NCBI RefSeq assembly: GCF_035046505.1
Contig: NC_089827.1
Location: 64,230,856 to 64,294,855, forward strand
DNA length: 64,000 bases
From: Tiliqua scincoides
Taxonomy: Eukaryota; Chordata; Lepidosauria; Squamata; Scincidae
Direction: 5' to 3'
Part shown: positions 29,573 through 64,000 of the stretch, piece after piece
Numbering within the stretch: position 1 is the stretch's first letter
Layout: each line of letters starts with the position of its first letter
Made by a program: the position numbers and the translations under genes
The notes under the pieces: model-generated
Database searches by the model: none
What the model was told of the DNA's origin: nothing
What the model saw: the letters and a program-made list of their open reading frames with translations, nothing else

Positions 29573-29669
29573 GTAGGGGGAGCAGGAGGGGGGCAGCAGG
29601 TTAGGGCAGAGGCAGCTTCAGTGTGGAAAAGCCAGGCTGGAACCATTAACGCGGGGAGGGCTACTGTCG

Positions 29670-30060
29670 TGTGTCTCCCCCCCCCCCGCTAAAATTCTGA
29701 CCTGCAAGACATGAGCACACACACACCCCCCACCCCACACAGGACTGCCAAGGTTTGAGGTGAGGCTTCATCCTAGCAGGCGTTGGTTGCTAGCTGGACA
29801 CCCCCTCCCCCCCACAAAAAAACACACTTCCTTATTAGTCTGTGGAACTCTTTGCCACATGATGTGTCATGTGTGTCCCCGTCCCCCCCCCCGCTAAAAT
29901 TCTGACCTGCAAGACATGAGCGCGCGCACGCACACGCACACACGCACACAACTGCCAAGGTTTGAGGTGAGGCTTCATCCTAGCAGGCGTTGGTTGCTAG
30001 CTGGACACCCCCTCCACCCGCAAAAAAACCCCACTTCCTTATTAGTCTGTGGAACTCCTT
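29670..30060. repeat. Tandem duplication, period about 206 bp
   Basis: GCTAAAATTCTGACCTGC starts at 29688 and again at 29893. GCAGGCGTTGGTTGCTAGCT recurs at about the same spacing, as does TTCCTTATTAGTCTGTGGAACTC. The two units differ mainly in a CA/CG dinucleotide run. The duplication carries the first bases of a CR1-like LINE fragment; only the second copy continues into the full 3' end. Confidence 0.85.
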
Positions 30061-30345
30061 GCCACAGGATGCGGTGATGGCATCTAACCTAGATGCTTTT
30101 CAAAGGGGACACACTGATAGAGGTGAACTCCATCATCACACTTTACAAGCTGTAATGTGATGTGCACCCTCCCGGTTTTAGAACTGGCTACTTCAGAATG
30201 CTAGTGGCAACAGGATGCAGGTCTCATGTGGTTTTGAATTGTCCGGAAGGCATCAGGTGAGCTCCTTTGAGATTCAGGAAACTGGGCTAAATGAGCCCCC
30301 TTTGGCCTGATCCAGTGGGGCTCTTCTTATATTCTTATCCACTCA
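30030..30345 (+). mobile_element. CR1/L3-like LINE 3' end
   Basis: From TCTGTGGAACTCCTTGCCAC to GGCCTGATCCAGTGGGGC and TTCTTATATTCTTATCC. Sense strand plus. It lies between the 206-bp duplication and CCDC38 coding exon 1. Confidence 0.75.
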
Positions 30346-30616
30346 TTAACAGCTCCTAGCATTGGCACATGCTGATACCAGCCCTGCAAAAAAAGCCTTC
30401 ACTCCTCTTGACTATACTCTGTGTTATCAGTTGGCACAGCCCTATAGTTCATACCTTTTCAATCTACCTGTATCCAAGATCTCATTGAACCTGCTATCAA
30501 TGTACATAGATATGTACATAGCTGAATATTCAAATGGATGAAAGCTAAAGATGATTTTGATTTTTCTTGCCATTTTTCTCTTTTGCTAGGTCTAAGGAAA
30601 CTTTTACAGTGTGGAG

Positions 30617-59487
<28,871 letters not shown>

Positions 59488-59538
59488 ACTTCTGCTGTTA
59501 TGAATGACTTTCCTTTTAGAATTAACTGTAGGTGTTGT

Positions 59539-59750
59539 AATAGTTACTTTTAGCTCAGTTCAACAGTTATATTAGGTAAACTGTGACAGGAAAAATGTGA
59601 TCCAGTTTGCTTTTTTAAAAACACAGTTGTTTAGTCTAGAAATCAATAGTTACTTTTAGCTCAGTTCAACAGTTATATTAGGTAAACTGTGACAGGAAAA
59701 ATGTGATCCAGTTTGCTTTTTTTAAAACACAGTAGTTTAGTCTAGAAATC
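59539..59750 (+). repeat. 106-bp tandem duplication in the CCDC38 3' UTR
   Basis: Units 59539-59644 and 59645-59750, each beginning AATAGTTACTTTTAGCTCAG, with a third partial start at 59751. They differ at only a few bases, so the duplication is young. It begins 51 bases after the CCDC38 stop and lies opposite the SNRPF 3' end. Confidence 0.93.
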
Positions 59751-59788
59751 AATAGTTATCTGTTTTAAGAACTGTCAGAAATTGCATC

Positions 59789-59794
59789 TTTATT
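59789..59794 (-). terminator. SNRPF: SNRPF polyadenylation signal AATAAA
   Basis: TTTATT on the plus strand, AATAAA on the gene strand, 136 bases past the SNRPF stop. Cleavage would fall near 59765-59780, next to or inside the duplicated CCDC38 3' UTR. Confidence 0.7.
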
Positions 59795-59904
59795 TTCCTT
59801 CAATTTTCATGGCTAAACATACAATACATAGGCTCACTGACTTAGAGCACAAAACCTTACATATATTGTATAAAAAAATGCTACAACTTAACATCTCTTA
59901 ACAG

Positions 59905-59910
59905 ATTAAA
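59905..59910 (+). terminator. CCDC38: Candidate CCDC38 polyadenylation signal ATTAAA
   Basis: No AATAAA was found on the plus strand between the CCDC38 stop and this ATTAAA variant. If used, the CCDC38 transcript ends about 59925-59940 and overlaps the SNRPF 3' UTR. Confidence 0.4.
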
Positions 59911-59929
59911 AAAAATCTTTGTTTTCAAG

Positions 59930-62795
<2,866 letters not shown>

Positions 62796-63110
62796 GGCAA
62801 CCGACCAAGCGGGGCGGCTGCGACGACGTCCAAAAATTACTCGCAGGCCACACGTGTGCCTGTCCGAGCTCCAAAGCGAAGGAAGTGACGTCACGACGCC
62901 TGACCTTTCATCTCTGGCCCGGGGCTAAAGCGGCTCTGTGATTGGAGAACTTCAGGAGGCATAGAGACGGGAAGGCGGCCGGGATGCGATACGGACAGCA
63001 ACGCTCTAGGACGCAGTCGCATCTCTATGGTGAAGGCGCCGTTGATTTTTGTATTTGGCGCTGGTGTGGAGAGCAACGTTGGACCGGAAGTGCCGGCGGG
63101 GGGCGTGGTT
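62796..63110 (-). promoter_or_regulatory. SNRPF: SNRPF CpG-rich promoter region
   Basis: CpG-dense sequence upstream of the start codon. A perfect palindromic CRE (TGACGTCA) lies at 62886-62893, overlapping GGAAGTGACGTCAC (ETS plus CREB/ATF). An E-box CACGTG lies at 62851-62856 and a second ETS-type ACCGGAAGTG near 63083. No TATA box. Typical of a housekeeping promoter. Confidence 0.7.
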
Positions 63111-63288
63111 GGAGGCTGAGCGGGAAAGAGAGTCGTTGCGGCCACGCCCCTCGGCGCTTCCTGGGGCTCCCTAACGGTTGCCAGGGAGACTCCATGACAA
63201 CCTGACGGGTTGTCCCGTTGAAGTGCGGGTCGGGCTTGGGACTAGGGAGAGGCTGCGGCTACCTCTGAGGAGATCGCGCGCCTGACTG

Positions 63289-63374
63289 AGGCTGCCGTCC
63301 TGTCCACGCTTACCCTGGAGTAAACCCCACTGACTCTCGTGGGACTGGCTTCTGAGTAGACCTGCCTGGGCTGT
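63289..63374. mobile_element. Palindromic CAATCCTA-family MITE, TGA duplication
   Basis: GGCTGCCGTCCTGTCCACGC to GTAGACCTGCCTGGGCTG, with TGA on both sides. Confidence 0.65.
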
Positions 63375-63554
63375 GAGGAGAAGCGAAGAGGCAGAGCAGG
63401 AAGAGGCTGTGGTGTCAGGTGTGTTGACACCGCCTGGCACACACTGGGAGGCTGGAGGGCAGCCACCCTGCATCTCATTCAGGGCCCCCAAGTCTCGAAA
63501 AGAGGCGCCTGAGGGGGCGTGATTGAGACACAAAGCTGTTCAGTGAATGGACAG

Positions 63555-63735
63555 AGGGATGTTCTTCTCCCTCTCACACAACACCAGAACCAGAGGACAG
63601 CCACTAACACTGAGCGTCCGGAGAGTTAGGGCAGACAAAAGAAAATAATTAGTCCATGGAACTCCTTGCCACAGGATGCAGTGATGGCATCTGGCCTAGA
63701 TGCCTTTAAAAGGGGATTGGGCAGATATCTAGAAG
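63555..63735 (+). mobile_element. CR1/L3-like LINE fragment
   Basis: CACACAACACCAGAACCAGAG, then CCATGGAACTCCTTGCCACAG, then AAAAGGGGATTGGGCAG. Truncated before the 3' tail. Confidence 0.7.
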
Positions 63736-63931
63736 AAATCGCACACTCCCCCAGAACCTCCACCGGCCTGGCTCAGCTGGCGCAGGCTGACCTTCCACCA
63801 GACCAGTGGGGCTTGCTCTTCTGGTCGGGCAAAAGTATCTTATGGCGCTTTTACAACATTGTTGGGCCGACACAAGAGACTTGTGCTGGCCCATCGTCAT
63901 TTCAGGATTGTGCCCTGAGGCAACTAAGGGC
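63736..63931. other. Intergenic, nothing recognised
   Basis: Moderately GC-rich sequence with frames open on both strands. No features identified. Confidence 0.35.
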
Positions 63932-64000
63932 GCAATCCTAACCCCTTTTGTAAGTGCTTGTCTAATATATTACATTATACAGAAATCACTTCAAATCAAC
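63932..64000. mobile_element. PIF/Harbinger-like MITE end, cut by window edge
   Basis: GGGCGCAATCCTAACCCCTTT matches the left end of 13748-13930. Confidence 0.5.

Overview
This window is nuclear DNA from an amniote, most likely a squamate reptile (lizard). Four spliced genes can be rebuilt exon by exon: HAL (+, 5' end outside the window), AMDHD1 (-), CCDC38 (+) and SNRPF (-). From memory, human chromosome 12q23 has the same order and relative orientations. The squamate call rests mainly on the interspersed repeats: short palindromic MITEs with CAATCCTA ends, hAT MITEs, CR1-, L1- and L2-like LINEs, and a tRNA-derived SINE. Those repeat identities come from pattern recognition, not a database search.

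Layout. 993-12469: the last 12 coding exons of histidine ammonia-lyase, beginning with the MIO cofactor exon. 12.7-16.4 kb: intergenic, full of MITEs, including an inverted-repeat element split by an internally deleted L1. 16436-28340: AMDHD1 (imidazolonepropionase), all nine exons, 434 codons plus stop, frame intact. 28.3-30.6 kb: head-to-head interval with MITEs, LINE 3' ends and a recent 206-bp tandem duplication. 30617-59487: CCDC38, 15 coding exons, 596 codons plus stop. 59930-62795: SNRPF (Sm protein F), four exons, 86 codons plus stop, tail to tail with CCDC38. 62.8-64 kb: SNRPF promoter and repeats.

How the genes relate. HAL (histidine to urocanate) and AMDHD1 (imidazolonepropionate to formiminoglutamate) are steps 1 and 3 of histidine catabolism and lie as convergent neighbours. 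CCDC38 is a coiled-coil protein of the centrosome and sperm flagellum. SNRPF is a housekeeping spliceosome core protein.

No new multi-gene system was found. The most unusual signal is a small MITE (28110-28199) that appears to have inserted into the TAA of the AMDHD1 intron-1 splice donor (GTAAG). The 3-bp target duplication keeps GTAA and the transposon's first base supplies the following G. Its family carries GTAAGT on both strands. A three-unit array of the same family ends 6 bp from the SNRPF exon-2 donor. Other notable items are nested insertions with readable target-site duplications, a pogo-like MITE with a perfect 22-bp terminal repeat, a GC-AG intron in HAL, and a 106-bp tandem duplication in the CCDC38 3' UTR.
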